From: Aliivibrio fischeri ATCC 7744 = JCM 18803 = DSM 507
GTDB lineage: Bacteria; Pseudomonadota; Gammaproteobacteria; Enterobacterales; Vibrionaceae
Assembly (NCBI RefSeq): GCF_023983475.1
Contig: NZ_CP092712.1
Coordinates: 1,550,001-1,614,000 of the forward strand
DNA length: 64,000 bases
Direction: 5' to 3'
A program made the position numbers and the translations under genes. The notes under the pieces were generated by a model. The model worked only from the letters and a program-made list of their open reading frames with translations, made no database searches and was not told where the DNA came from. Below, piece after piece: positions 36,379-45,954 of the stretch. How positions within the stretch are numbered: the first letter of the stretch is position 1; each line of letters begins with the position of its first letter.

Positions 36379-38075
36379 CACTTTACCCCTCTCTCTTGTG
36401 GTTGAAGCGTATTTTCTTGTTCACGAAGTTGTAATTGAAACTTGGCACGCAAGAAATATTTTGGGTCTGCCTCAACACGACGAAGCCATTTGTCCGCCAA
36501 CTCTTGACTTCCTAAGATCTCATTTGCATTTAAACTTTCTTTCGTCATTAAAGAAGAGTCTACTTCTTCATCTGCACCATCACCGGTTCTAGGTTTATCA
36601 TCACCCAGTTCAAATGACTCTTCTGGGCCATCGGTCGTGCCTTTTTGGCTTTCACTCATCCGGTTGACCTCATCAACAATGCCTTGCATGACGTTTACGT
36701 TATTCTGCGTTTTTTCTTTTAAATCAGGAGCAAGATCTTTCTTTAACAACATACGATAGATGTCTCTCGCAGCAACATATTCTCTTTGTCGAGCCAACGC
36801 ATTTGCCGCGTTAAACATTCCTAAATCAGATTTCACAGCAATAAAAGCACTGTGAGCTAACTTGTACTCACCTGCATAATAATACGCAGTGCCCTTCATT
36901 AATGGGTCTTGATAACTTTTTGCTGCTTTTAAATATTCTGATTTATCAAAATACCATTGCCCTTGTTGATCGGGGGTTAACCACAAATCCATCCACCAAC
37001 CTGTCGTTTTTTCCCATAACGTCAATTCTTTAACAGGTTCTTGAGTTTTCGCTTTTAAACTTACGGTTTCTGCGTATGTTGGTATTGAATAAAATGTAGG
37101 GGAAACCAATACTACCACCAGACACCATTTTACTAGCCACCCTCTTCTGAACCATGACAACATAAGTAATGAAACAGGAAATAATAGGTAATAACCCATG
37201 TCTTTCCACGGCATAGCTGATTCATTATTTAATTGCATATGTCGCTCTACTTTACTGTTTAAGCTACGAACGTCGCTATCATCCACAGTGACGTTTATAA
37301 CGCTTCCACCACTTTTATTGGCTAATTTTTTTAATGAGGCATAATCCATCGGATTGTCACTGGCTCTGTTTTCATTACCAGCAGCAAGCACAAGCAGTTG
37401 ATGACGACGCTTAGAAAAATATTTCTCATAAGCCGCGATGGTCTCAGGGTTAGCGCCATCCGTAATTAATAACACGGTTCCCGCACTCTCTGTCCCTAAT
37501 TGAGGCTCAATGAGTGGTAATGCACTTTCTGCATTCTTCCCTTCTATAGGCATGATATCTGGCTGAATCGCCGCTAAGAATGGCGCAAAAACGGAGTTAT
37601 CTTTGGTTAACGGCATAGCCAAGTGTGACGTTCCTGAAAAGACAACAAGCCCTGTTTTCCCACCTTTACGTAATGCAATCAAATCTCGAATTTTTTGCTT
37701 AGAGCGCTCTAATCGATTCGGAGCTAGATCTTTTTGCAACATGGATTCACTATTATCTAATACAATAAGCAATGCGGCTTTATCTTCACCAAATGGCGAA
37801 GCCTCACGCTCCCATGTAGGACCAGCACAAACCACAATGGCTACGAGCATAGAAACAGCCAATAATTTTAGTGGTAGTTGTTTTTTCCAACCAACATCAT
37901 TGACCGTTAGCACTGAACGGAGGTGTTTTGGTAATTCTTGCTGCCACTCATTTTTGCTGTCTTGTTTCCAACGTAAATAAATAACAATACTTAATGGAAT
38001 CAAGGCCAATAGCCATAGTGGACGAATAAAATGAAATTCATTAACAATTTGTTGCCACATCAGAAGATCAAACAT
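36378..38075 (-). CDS. VWA-domain and TPR membrane protein (BatB/BatC-like)
   Basis: 565 aa from the ATG at 38075, which has an AGGAG site; the frame runs on to 38159 without support. An N-terminal membrane segment precedes a VWA domain with the MIDAS motif VLDNSESM. A second membrane segment follows (YYLLFPVSLLMLSWF), then TPR-like helices (YYAGEYKLAHSAFIAVKSD) and an acidic tail. It combines the BatB and BatC roles in one chain. It overlaps the preceding VWA gene by 8 bp. Confidence 0.87.
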   Translation of the reverse strand: MFDLLMWQQIVNEFHFIRPLWLLALIPLSIVIYLRWKQDSKNEWQQELPKHLRSVLTVNDVGWKKQLPLKLLAVSMLVAIVVCAGPTWEREASPFGEDKAALLIVLDNSESMLQKDLAPNRLERSKQKIRDLIALRKGGKTGLVVFSGTSHLAMPLTKDNSVFAPFLAAIQPDIMPIEGKNAESALPLIEPQLGTESAGTVLLITDGANPETIAAYEKYFSKRRHQLLVLAAGNENRASDNPMDYASLKKLANKSGGSVINVTVDDSDVRSLNSKVERHMQLNNESAMPWKDMGYYLLFPVSLLMLSWFRRGWLVKWCLVVVLVSPTFYSIPTYAETVSLKAKTQEPVKELTLWEKTTGWWMDLWLTPDQQGQWYFDKSEYLKAAKSYQDPLMKGTAYYYAGEYKLAHSAFIAVKSDLGMFNAANALARQREYVAARDIYRMLLKKDLAPDLKEKTQNNVNVMQGIVDEVNRMSESQKGTTDGPEESFELGDDKPRTGDGADEEVDSSLMTKESLNANEILGSQELADKWLRRVEADPKYFLRAKFQLQLREQENTLQPQERGVK

Positions 38076-39138
38076 GCTTTTCTCCTGCTTTTTTTGAAGA
38101 CGATGAAAAATGACGTCTAATAGTGGCAAAACCAAAGGCAAACAAATACATTGCAACAATTAGCATTGCTGGGTATTGGTGAATTGACTGCTTTGGTCGG
38201 TAAGTCGTACTTTCATAAAGTTGAGGTTCTAACTCACCAATTTCATCATAAGCTTGTTCTAATTCATCACGGTTAATCGCCTGGAATGCTTTACCTCCAG
38301 ACTCTTTAGCAACACGATTAATGATGTTCATATCCAAGGCTTGCTCACCCACAGTTCGAGGATCACCCATTGCAATCATATGTATACGCACGCCTTTCGC
38401 TGCTGCAACTTTCGCGGCATCAATAGGTTCAACATAACTGCCAGTGTCGTTACCATCCGTTAAAACAATCGCGACTTTTTCTCGTGGTTTTGCATTTTCT
38501 TCTGCTGACGCTTTATCTTCGCTGCTCTGCTCAAACACTTTAATCGCAAGGCCGATAGCATCACCTAGGTGGGTACTTTGACCTGCCATTGCAACGTCTG
38601 TTTGATTCAACAATTCAAGCCAAACGGATTGATCAGCCGTGAATGGCGTTTGTACAAAGGCAGCATCACCAAATAAGATAAGTCCTAAACGATCGCCTTT
38701 GCGTGTCTTAACAAAATCGGCTAGTACTTCCTTTGTTGCTTCGAGACGTGAAATCTTCTTTACTGTGCCTGAATCTGATGATTGTTTAGAGACAAAGTCT
38801 TGCTCAGCCATTGAACCTGATAAATCCACCACAACCATGACATCACGGCCTAAACTTTCACGGGTTTGTGGTTCACCTAATATCGTTGGCTTTGTTAAAG
38901 CAAAAATAAGCAGACACCACGACACAACCAAAAATGCTTTTTGCCATAAACTTGCACTTAATTGGCTTGCCCCTTCTGATGGTTCCTCATCTAACGCTTT
39001 AACCAACACATCAAAAAATGGCACTTTAATCGCTGATTGCCGTGTTCGATATGCAGGTATAAACCAATATATTATCAATGGTAGAGGAAGCATCCATAAC
39101 CAATATGGATTTGCTAATTCAAGTTGATCAAACGGCAT
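38068..39138 (-). CDS. VWA-domain membrane protein (BatA-like)
   Basis: 356 aa. An N-terminal membrane segment (YWLWMLPLPLIIYWFIP) and a second near 65 precede the VWA domain with MIDAS motif VVDLSGSM and the later VLTDGNDTGS; a C-terminal membrane helix follows. VWA domains of this type are clients or partners of MoxR ATPases. The start has a GGAGAGG ribosome site and overlaps the DUF4381 gene by 11 bp. Confidence 0.9.
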   Translation of the reverse strand: MPFDQLELANPYWLWMLPLPLIIYWFIPAYRTRQSAIKVPFFDVLVKALDEEPSEGASQLSASLWQKAFLVVSWCLLIFALTKPTILGEPQTRESLGRDVMVVVDLSGSMAEQDFVSKQSSDSGTVKKISRLEATKEVLADFVKTRKGDRLGLILFGDAAFVQTPFTADQSVWLELLNQTDVAMAGQSTHLGDAIGLAIKVFEQSSEDKASAEENAKPREKVAIVLTDGNDTGSYVEPIDAAKVAAAKGVRIHMIAMGDPRTVGEQALDMNIINRVAKESGGKAFQAINRDELEQAYDEIGELEPQLYESTTYRPKQSIHQYPAMLIVAMYLFAFGFATIRRHFSSSSKKAGEKHV

Positions 39139-39667
39139 AATCCTCTCCTTTTTTAACGTCTTGGCTCGCCGTTTTTATATCTTTGTGACTTTCTAACCAA
39201 TTGATGCACAACGTAATTAGTGCAGCGGTTTCTTGCTCATTTAATGCTTTTTGTGATTGCACTAAAGATCGCATCCACTTCTCACCTAATTCTGAATGAA
39301 ATGTCTCTTTGTCATCGCTTCCATATGAATCCAGCGCCTTCAAAAAAGCATCTCCAAATTGATTAGAGCGACGCGGGTCGATATACACTAATACCGCTTT
39401 CATCACTTCAAATATTTCATAACTGATGGATTGATTAGGTACTTGTGAATCTCGCAGTAATAAAAGCACATCCAATGCTTCACGACGATAACGATTTGTC
39501 CACCATCGTTTTAGCCATAACACACTTTTGTAGACAATAAATGCAAGCAATACACATGCGAGAATTTTCCATCCAATGGTTTGAGGAAACCAACTGACGT
39601 GCTCAGGAACCGTCACTTCACTTAATTTTTTTAATATATAACTGCTAGGTGGTTGATGTACGCTCAT
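39128..39667 (-). CDS. DUF4381 membrane protein of the MoxR operon
   Basis: 179 aa. An N-terminal signal-like segment and a single membrane helix (WKILACVLLAFIVYKSVLWL), then basic WTNRYRREALDVLLLL, a typical DUF4381 pattern. It overlaps the DUF58 gene by ATGA, so translation is coupled. It always accompanies MoxR/VWA genes; molecular role unknown. Confidence 0.85.
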   Translation of the reverse strand: MSVHQPPSSYILKKLSEVTVPEHVSWFPQTIGWKILACVLLAFIVYKSVLWLKRWWTNRYRREALDVLLLLRDSQVPNQSISYEIFEVMKAVLVYIDPRRSNQFGDAFLKALDSYGSDDKETFHSELGEKWMRSLVQSQKALNEQETAALITLCINWLESHKDIKTASQDVKKGEDYAV

Positions 39668-40602
39668 CGACGCCCTCCTATTGCACGCTTGAACTGCTCA
39701 ATATGAGATCCTGACGTATCCACTTCTACAGTAGGAAGTCCTTTTGCTGCCATTAATTGAATAAGTTGTTCTTTTTTCAATGACTGATGCTCAGCAAGTC
39801 CTTTGTTCGCTAAATCAAACTTTTTGGCATCATTTAGGTTAATTTGAAAATCCCCATCACCAACAACCCATTCATTACTTAATGAGGGAAATGTTGATTC
39901 GAAAGGATCAGAGATAAGAACACCAAGCACATCATTATGCTTTTGAAGGTGTTTTAAATGAGTAACATCATCAGGCGTTGCACCACTCCAATCACTCAAA
40001 ATAATAATCGTGGCTTCTTTGAGTTTTAAACGACCAAGCAGGGTGACAAATTGGGTAAAACTAACAGAATCAACATCGGTACTCGTCACGTTTAAAGATT
40101 GATTTGAACTTGCTAACAATTGCAATCGATGGAGTAAATCACCTTGAGAACGTTTTGGAGTCAACCAATGTAATTTCTCGGTTGCATTAATCACAAAACC
40201 AACACGATCACTGTCTTGCAAAATGCGCCATGCCGTTAAAGCAGCTAATTCTGCCGCAACAACCGATTTCATCGTATCGACCGACGAAAAAAACATACTA
40301 CTGCGTTGATCAACACAGATAATAAAATTTCGATCTTTCTCTTCGGTATAGGAACGAACATGAGGTTTGCCTGTTCGCATGGTCACTTTCCAATCAAGGT
40401 TTCGGATATCATCCCCTAATTGGTAGTGTCTTAACTCTTCAAAATTTAATCCGCGTCCACGAAATACTGAAGAGTGACGACCAGACAATGCCGTCCCTGA
40501 TTTTAGGTTAGGAAGCAAACTAAAAAAACCAGCTTGAGACTGTAATTTTACCAGTTTGCTATATTCACAGTGTATGCGTGCGTCTGTGCTTTTCTCTGTC
40601 AT
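39664..40602 (-). CDS. DUF58 domain protein of the MoxR operon
   Basis: 312 aa from the ATG at 40602 (AGGG upstream). The DUF58 signature is LRHYQLGDDIRNLDWKVTMR followed by KPHVRSYTEEKDRN; a degenerate VWA-like fold follows (IICVDQRSSMFFSS). It is 8 bp after moxR. DUF58 proteins are standard partners of MoxR ATPases. Confidence 0.92.
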   Translation of the reverse strand: MTEKSTDARIHCEYSKLVKLQSQAGFFSLLPNLKSGTALSGRHSSVFRGRGLNFEELRHYQLGDDIRNLDWKVTMRTGKPHVRSYTEEKDRNFIICVDQRSSMFFSSVDTMKSVVAAELAALTAWRILQDSDRVGFVINATEKLHWLTPKRSQGDLLHRLQLLASSNQSLNVTSTDVDSVSFTQFVTLLGRLKLKEATIIILSDWSGATPDDVTHLKHLQKHNDVLGVLISDPFESTFPSLSNEWVVGDGDFQINLNDAKKFDLANKGLAEHQSLKKEQLIQLMAAKGLPTVEVDTSGSHIEQFKRAIGGRR

Positions 40603-40610
40603 CAAAAGCC

Positions 40611-41624
40611 CTACCCAATAACAACGTGATCCAATAATTCATTTATCACCTGTTCTTGCGTTATACCATCCGCTAAAGCGTCATAACTTAACGTAACACG
40701 ATGACCGAGAACTGAATGCGCCATTGCTCGAATATCATCGGGCTCTACATAATCTCTACCCTGTAACCAAGCATAAGCACGGGCACATTTATCTAATGCA
40801 ATAGATGCTCGCGGACTTGAACCAACTTCAACCCAACGAGATAAATTAGATTCTTCGTAACGATCAGGCTTACGTGTCGCCATCACTAACGCCACAATAT
40901 AACGCTCACTAATTTCTGAGACTTCAATTTTGGACAGCTCAGCTCTCGCTTGCATAACTACCGACGGATCCAATTGAATAGCATCAGGCTTAGGAGTCGT
41001 ATCATTTTCTGAACACGCCTTATCCAATGGTTTTTTATCAAGATTTTCTTCGCTTCTTACTAAACGAATAATATCTAGTTCTGCATCATCATCAGGATAA
41101 TCAACCGATACTTTCATAATAAAGCGGTCCATTTGCGCTTCTGGTAATGGGTATGTGCCTTCTTGCTCTACGGGGTTTTGTGTTGCTAATACCATAAACA
41201 AATCAGGCAAAGTATGTGTTCTATCGCCAACGGTGATCGTTCCTTCTGCCATTGCCTCTAAAAGCGCGGCTTGAACTTTGGCTGGTGCCCTATTGATTTC
41301 GTCCGCTAGAACGATACTGTTAAATATAGGGCCAGGCTGGAAATTCAATTGTGGTTTACCATTTTGCTCTTGGTAAACCTCTGTTCCGGTAACATCAGAA
41401 GGCAAAAGATCTGGAGTAAACTGAATACGACCAAATGATGTATGTAAATTATCAGCCAACGATTTTACTGATCGTGTTTTTGCCGTACCGGGCAAACCTT
41501 CAAGCAAAACATGACCTTGAGTAAGTAACCCAATAACTAATGAACGAACAACATGAGCTTGACCAATAACTGATTGCTCAACCTGTGACATAAGTGTATT
41601 TATTGCTTGTTGCGTTTGGTTCAT
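40611..41624 (-). CDS. MoxR-family AAA+ ATPase
   Basis: 337 aa. Walker A is GLPGTAKT, Walker B is SIVLADEINRAP, and the sensor region is LATQNPVEQEGTYPLPEAQMDRF, all typical of MoxR. It is thought to act as a chaperone that activates or assembles VWA-domain clients. It leads a six-gene operon with small gaps or overlaps throughout. It has a strong GGAGGAAG ribosome site, and an ATAAC-N5-GTTAT repeat 58 bp upstream. Confidence 0.94.
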   Translation of the reverse strand: MNQTQQAINTLMSQVEQSVIGQAHVVRSLVIGLLTQGHVLLEGLPGTAKTRSVKSLADNLHTSFGRIQFTPDLLPSDVTGTEVYQEQNGKPQLNFQPGPIFNSIVLADEINRAPAKVQAALLEAMAEGTITVGDRTHTLPDLFMVLATQNPVEQEGTYPLPEAQMDRFIMKVSVDYPDDDAELDIIRLVRSEENLDKKPLDKACSENDTTPKPDAIQLDPSVVMQARAELSKIEVSEISERYIVALVMATRKPDRYEESNLSRWVEVGSSPRASIALDKCARAYAWLQGRDYVEPDDIRAMAHSVLGHRVTLSYDALADGITQEQVINELLDHVVIG

Positions 41625-41681
41625 GCTTCCTCCTAAACCCGATACGATTCGTTATCCATATTCATTGTATGTAAATTAACT

Positions 41682-41696
41682 ATAACTATTGGTTAT
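41682..41696. promoter_or_regulatory. Inverted repeat ATAAC-N5-GTTAT upstream of moxR
   Basis: The sequence is ATAACTATTGGTTAT, 58 bp before the moxR ATG and just past the cytochrome stop. The same arms and spacing occur in the sulfatase promoters at 45835 and 48559. It fits the T-N11-A form of LysR sites. Confidence 0.55.
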
Positions 41697-41704
41697 ACAC
41701 ATCA

Positions 41705-43981
41705 TTAATTGGGGTTCACCTGATTAAGACGTTGGTTTAATGAATTAATCACATTCTCAGGGGCGTATTTCTGTAATTCATTAATGCATGTTTTTGCTTT
41801 ATTTGACTGATATTTCAATAACATGTCACATTGTGCAAATAAATGCTGAGGATTTCCGCTAATGGTAAAAGCACGCCCCAATGCATCTGCTGCTTGCTTA
41901 GCATTAAAGGATTCCATGGATAAGCCATATACATACCAATATTGAGCATTTTGTTTTTCTATCTGAGTCGCTTGTTTAAACCGCTCTGCCGCTTCCGCTT
42001 TTTGATTCAAACGTAAGAGCGATAATCCCGCACTATAACGAAGAGCTCCTGAATTAGGCTGCGCGTTAATGCCCTTTCTTAATATCTTGTATCCTTTATT
42101 TTCCTTACCTTGAGAGCGATATAAATCAGCAAGATTAACGTAACTATTCACAAAATACGGTTCTATCTCGATTGCTCCTAAATAGGCTTCTTCCGCTTTA
42201 GCTAACTCTCCCTGAGCACGGTATACATTACCTAAGTTTGTTCGACCAAAGCCTCTGTCAGAATTAAATTTTTGAATCTCGATGTATTCATCTAGTGCAG
42301 GTGACAACTGCTCTCTTTGTAATGGATTCAATTCAGACCAATAAGCAGCTAAAGCGCCTGCTGTTTCTGTTCTAATCGCTAATACAGGATCGGTTAATAA
42401 AGGAGAGATAATTTGCCAACGATCAACTGCCTTATAACCCGCAGAACCTTGAATGGCTCCTAACCTTATTAGCTCATCATTATTTTTAACCGCTCGTCCT
42501 AAAGCCACTAAGGTATTTTTACTTGGGAAAGCGCTTAATCTCTGTAATGCAGATCCTCTGATTATTCCTGCTTGTTTCGCATCTTGAGCGGTATAAGACA
42601 ATGCATCACCGGCTCCTCGATAATGAATATCTGATGCATAGAATGCCACGGCAAAGTGTTGTTGGTTTCTATACGGAGAATCAGGAAACCATTGCCCAAC
42701 TTGCTCATCAGCCCAAACATCATCTTTATCTTCATGGCATTGAGTACAGACGTTCGGAGTACCAATGTTCTTACTAAGATCGGGTCTTGGTATTTGCCAA
42801 CTGTGATCACGCCTTGCATCAACTCCCATATAAACCGTTTCAGGCATATGGCACGTCGTACATTGAGAGGCTTCCGTATTGGCTAAATGAAAGGTGTGTT
42901 TCTCTGGTGTGTATTCTGATGCGATATGACATTGACTGCATATTGCTTCTTCAGGAATGCTTAATTTTGTTGTGTGAGGATCATGACAATTTGTACATGT
43001 CACTCCTTTTTTGGCCATTTTTGACTGCATAAATGAACCATAAACATAGTCTTCATCATAAATTTGGCCATCATTATGATAAAGCTCTGGTGTAATTAAA
43101 CTAGGAAGGTAGCTATCCAGTAAAGAACGTTCATCAAGTTCACCTTTTGTATGTGCTTGCGCCTCATTTAATTGAGTTCTACGACTATGACACTGGGCAC
43201 ATACGGTAATTTGATCCGTTTTGTGAATGGCTTTTGGTTGAAGAATGGATGAACCTTGTTTAAATACCCACTCTTTTACTGATTTACTCAGATCGCGATC
43301 AAAACCATAATGAAGTCCAATAACACCCTCTTGCTTTTTGCTCCATTTAATATGCTCGCTCGCTGGACCATGACACGCTTCACAACTGACATTTATTTCT
43401 GACCATGACGTTTCATAACTGTTTTTCTCTGAATCGTAATTTTTTTGTACATTGGTTGAGTGGCAATCCGCGCACATGAAATTCCAATTTTGCCCTGTAT
43501 TAGTCCAATAAAATTCGTCCGTTTTTTCCATATCAGGGTATAAATGATACCAACGTTGACCACCCTGATTTTTGTGTCTTGAATCCCACGCAAATGGAAT
43601 TAATTGAATTCGCCCATCGTCAAACTCAACCATGTATTGTTGTAATGGTTCGAACCCAAATGTATAGCTAATTTTATAATCATGAAACTGACCATCAGGC
43701 CCTTCAATATTGACCCAATACTCTTTGCCTTTTTTGAAAAATCGGTTGGTTTTGCCTTCAAACTCAAAGATAGCATTATCAAAATCGCCAAATACACTAC
43801 TTTTATCCGCATGTTTCATCGCCATATCATGATCCGATCCCTGCCAAGCATCAACGGCTTCTTTATGACAATCAATACAAGATTCGCTACCAATAAAATC
43901 AGCAGAAAATACAGTTGGTGAAAACAACATAATATTCACCCACATTACCAAAAATACGTAGGTAAGTTTTTTCTTAGTCAT
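41705..43981 (-). CDS. Octaheme c-type cytochrome with C-terminal HEAT/TPR region
   Basis: 758 aa from the ATG at 43981 (AAGGAT site); the frame begins at 44020 without support. A signal peptide ends near FSPTVFSADF. Eight CxxCH haem sites follow in the first half: CIDCH, CADCH, CEACH, CAQCH, CTNCH, CSQCH, CTTCH and CTQCH. The second half is HEAT- and TPR-like (GFGRTNLGNVYRAQGELAKA) and is paralogous to the protein at 30631-31635. A periplasmic electron carrier or multihaem oxidoreductase; the donor and acceptor are not evident. It ends 80 bp before moxR. Confidence 0.88.
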   Translation of the reverse strand: MTKKKLTYVFLVMWVNIMLFSPTVFSADFIGSESCIDCHKEAVDAWQGSDHDMAMKHADKSSVFGDFDNAIFEFEGKTNRFFKKGKEYWVNIEGPDGQFHDYKISYTFGFEPLQQYMVEFDDGRIQLIPFAWDSRHKNQGGQRWYHLYPDMEKTDEFYWTNTGQNWNFMCADCHSTNVQKNYDSEKNSYETSWSEINVSCEACHGPASEHIKWSKKQEGVIGLHYGFDRDLSKSVKEWVFKQGSSILQPKAIHKTDQITVCAQCHSRRTQLNEAQAHTKGELDERSLLDSYLPSLITPELYHNDGQIYDEDYVYGSFMQSKMAKKGVTCTNCHDPHTTKLSIPEEAICSQCHIASEYTPEKHTFHLANTEASQCTTCHMPETVYMGVDARRDHSWQIPRPDLSKNIGTPNVCTQCHEDKDDVWADEQVGQWFPDSPYRNQQHFAVAFYASDIHYRGAGDALSYTAQDAKQAGIIRGSALQRLSAFPSKNTLVALGRAVKNNDELIRLGAIQGSAGYKAVDRWQIISPLLTDPVLAIRTETAGALAAYWSELNPLQREQLSPALDEYIEIQKFNSDRGFGRTNLGNVYRAQGELAKAEEAYLGAIEIEPYFVNSYVNLADLYRSQGKENKGYKILRKGINAQPNSGALRYSAGLSLLRLNQKAEAAERFKQATQIEKQNAQYWYVYGLSMESFNAKQAADALGRAFTISGNPQHLFAQCDMLLKYQSNKAKTCINELQKYAPENVINSLNQRLNQVNPN

Positions 43982-44130
43982 ATATATCCTTATACATCTT
44001 GACCATAATTCTGATTTCAAAAGTAAACAAATAGCTATAAATTAGATATAGTTCACTTGTTATAAACTTTCCATTTAACTCATTGATTTTGCGTGTTCCC
44101 TCTTAATTTCTATTGCAATGCCTTTATATA

Positions 44131-44152
44131 AAAAGGGGCTCCGAAGAGCCCT
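44131..44152 (-). terminator. Terminator after sulfatase 1
   Basis: On the minus strand AGGGCTC-TTCG-GAGCCCC forms a stable UUCG-type hairpin followed by TTTT. It separates sulfatase 1 from the cytochrome gene downstream, so the latter needs its own promoter or read-through. Confidence 0.87.
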
Positions 44153-44182
44153 CTTAATGAAGAACTGCCATAATAAATTAAG

Positions 44183-45730
44183 TTATTTACTATGAGGCTG
44201 TTGAAGTTTTTCCATTACCTGATCAAGACCAAAGCTTGCTGCTTTTTGACGAGGTGGGAACTCTTCAAATGTTTCTAAGTATTTTCCTACATAAGCTTGC
44301 GCAGGGACGAACATATAAGCGTGGTCTAGCAACCAATCATAATAAGTATTCGACGTTACATCAGCGACTTCATATGGGTCCATACGCAGGTTAAATAGTT
44401 TAGGTACTCGTAAGGTGACAAACGGTTCAGCCCAAATTTGAAGCGTGCCCTTCACACGTTGCTCCATAAATACCGCTTTCCACTTGTTATAACGAAGTGC
44501 CGCTAAATCACCATCATCAGTGAAGTAGAAGATTTCTTCACGACGGCCTTTCTCTTCTTCACCAGTGAGGTAAGGAAGGAAATTATAGCCATCTAAATGG
44601 TTTTTAAAGCTCTTATTACCCAGTTTGGTTCCTTTTTTCAGATCCTTTTTAATATGATCATTACCTGCTGCGGCTGCAAACGTTGGCAACCAATCCATGT
44701 GGTGCATGATTTCATTAGATACGACACCCGGTTCAATTTTACCCGGCCAACGCACCATTGCAGGAACACGGTATGCCCCTTCCCAGTTGGTATTTTTCTC
44801 ACTACGGAATGGGGTTGTACCCGCATCTGGCCATGAGTTCATATGAGGACCATTATCGGTAGAATAGAAAACAATGGTGTTATCTTTAATACCTAGTTTA
44901 TCCACGGTTTTTAACAGTTCACCCACGTGGTTATCGTGCTCAACCATACCATCAGCATAGTTACTAATGCCTGTTGAACCTTGTAATTCAGGCTTTACGT
45001 GAGTTCTAAAGTGCATACGAGTTGCATTCCACCATACAAAGAATGGCTTATCCGCTTTTACCGCTCGTCCCATAAAATCAATGGCTGCAGAAACCGTTTC
45101 ATCATCCACCGTTTCCATACGTTTACGAGTCAGAGGACCGGTATCTTCAATCTTGCCATCAGCAAACGATTTAATGACACCACGAGGACCAAATTTTTTG
45201 CGGAATTCAGGGTCTTTTGGATAGTCAATATTTTCAGGTTCTTCTTCGGCATTTAGATGGTAAAGGTTACCAAAAAATTCGTCAAAGCCATGTGCTGTAG
45301 GAAGGAATTCGTCTTTATCACCAAGGTGGTTTTTACCAAATTGCCCTGTCATGTAGCCCATTGGTTTAAGTACTTCAGCGATCGTTGCGTCTTCAGCTTG
45401 TAGACCGATATCTGCACCAGGTAAACCAACTTTACTTAGACCTGTTCGTAATACACTTTGACCAGTTATAAACGTTGAACGACCAGCAGTACACGATTGC
45501 TCTGCGTAATAGTCGGTAAACATCATCCCTTCTTTTGCTATGCTATCAATGTTTGGGGTTTTGTATCCCATCAAACCAAAGGTATACGCACTGATATTTG
45601 ATAGACCAATATCATCACCCCAAATAACCAGAATATTTGGTTTCTCTGCTGCTAATGTATACCCAGAAGCTCCCATTAACACTGCACTTAGTATTGTTAA
45701 TCTACGCTTCGTTCCTTTTTTGACTTCCAT
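44183..45730 (-). CDS. Periplasmic sulfatase 1 (Cys-type)
   Basis: 515 aa from the ATG at 45730 (AGGAG site); the open frame extends to 45814. Signal peptide ending near GYTLAA. Sulfatase family: metal ligands in ILVIWGDDIG (Asp39, Asp40), active-site motif SCTAGR with Cys80 as the formylglycine precursor, then GKNHLGD and YSTDNGPH. The three sulfatases of this block share a long central segment around EEEPE-x-x-x-YPKDP and GPRGVIKS. Sulfate-ester hydrolysis is secure; the substrate is unknown. Confidence 0.92.
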   Translation of the reverse strand: MEVKKGTKRRLTILSAVLMGASGYTLAAEKPNILVIWGDDIGLSNISAYTFGLMGYKTPNIDSIAKEGMMFTDYYAEQSCTAGRSTFITGQSVLRTGLSKVGLPGADIGLQAEDATIAEVLKPMGYMTGQFGKNHLGDKDEFLPTAHGFDEFFGNLYHLNAEEEPENIDYPKDPEFRKKFGPRGVIKSFADGKIEDTGPLTRKRMETVDDETVSAAIDFMGRAVKADKPFFVWWNATRMHFRTHVKPELQGSTGISNYADGMVEHDNHVGELLKTVDKLGIKDNTIVFYSTDNGPHMNSWPDAGTTPFRSEKNTNWEGAYRVPAMVRWPGKIEPGVVSNEIMHHMDWLPTFAAAAGNDHIKKDLKKGTKLGNKSFKNHLDGYNFLPYLTGEEEKGRREEIFYFTDDGDLAALRYNKWKAVFMEQRVKGTLQIWAEPFVTLRVPKLFNLRMDPYEVADVTSNTYYDWLLDHAYMFVPAQAYVGKYLETFEEFPPRQKAASFGLDQVMEKLQQPHSK

Positions 45731-45834
45731 ATAAACTCCTGTTTCCATTGATAAAAAGAGCATCATTAAAGGTATAGTACATAAACCTAAAACTGACAAC
45801 GGAATATACAACAATAATTTTACTTTTTAACTAC

Positions 45835-45849
45835 ATAACCGCTAGTTAT
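45835..45849. promoter_or_regulatory. Inverted repeat ATAAC-N5-GTTAT in the sulfatase 1/2 divergent promoter
   Basis: The sequence is ATAACCGCTAGTTAT; with its flanks it becomes CATAAC-N5-GTTATG. It lies 105 bp from the ATG of sulfatase 1 and 106 bp from that of sulfatase 2, at the centre of the divergent region, as expected for one operator serving both. Confidence 0.6.
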
Positions 45850-45954
45850 GAGCTTAATAACCAATTCCAACACATCGTTTTTTCCGCTTTTGCAGCATAA
45901 TGCCGTTTCCTTTCCAATATCATCTAGCTGAAATCATTCGTTCAGGAGATACAG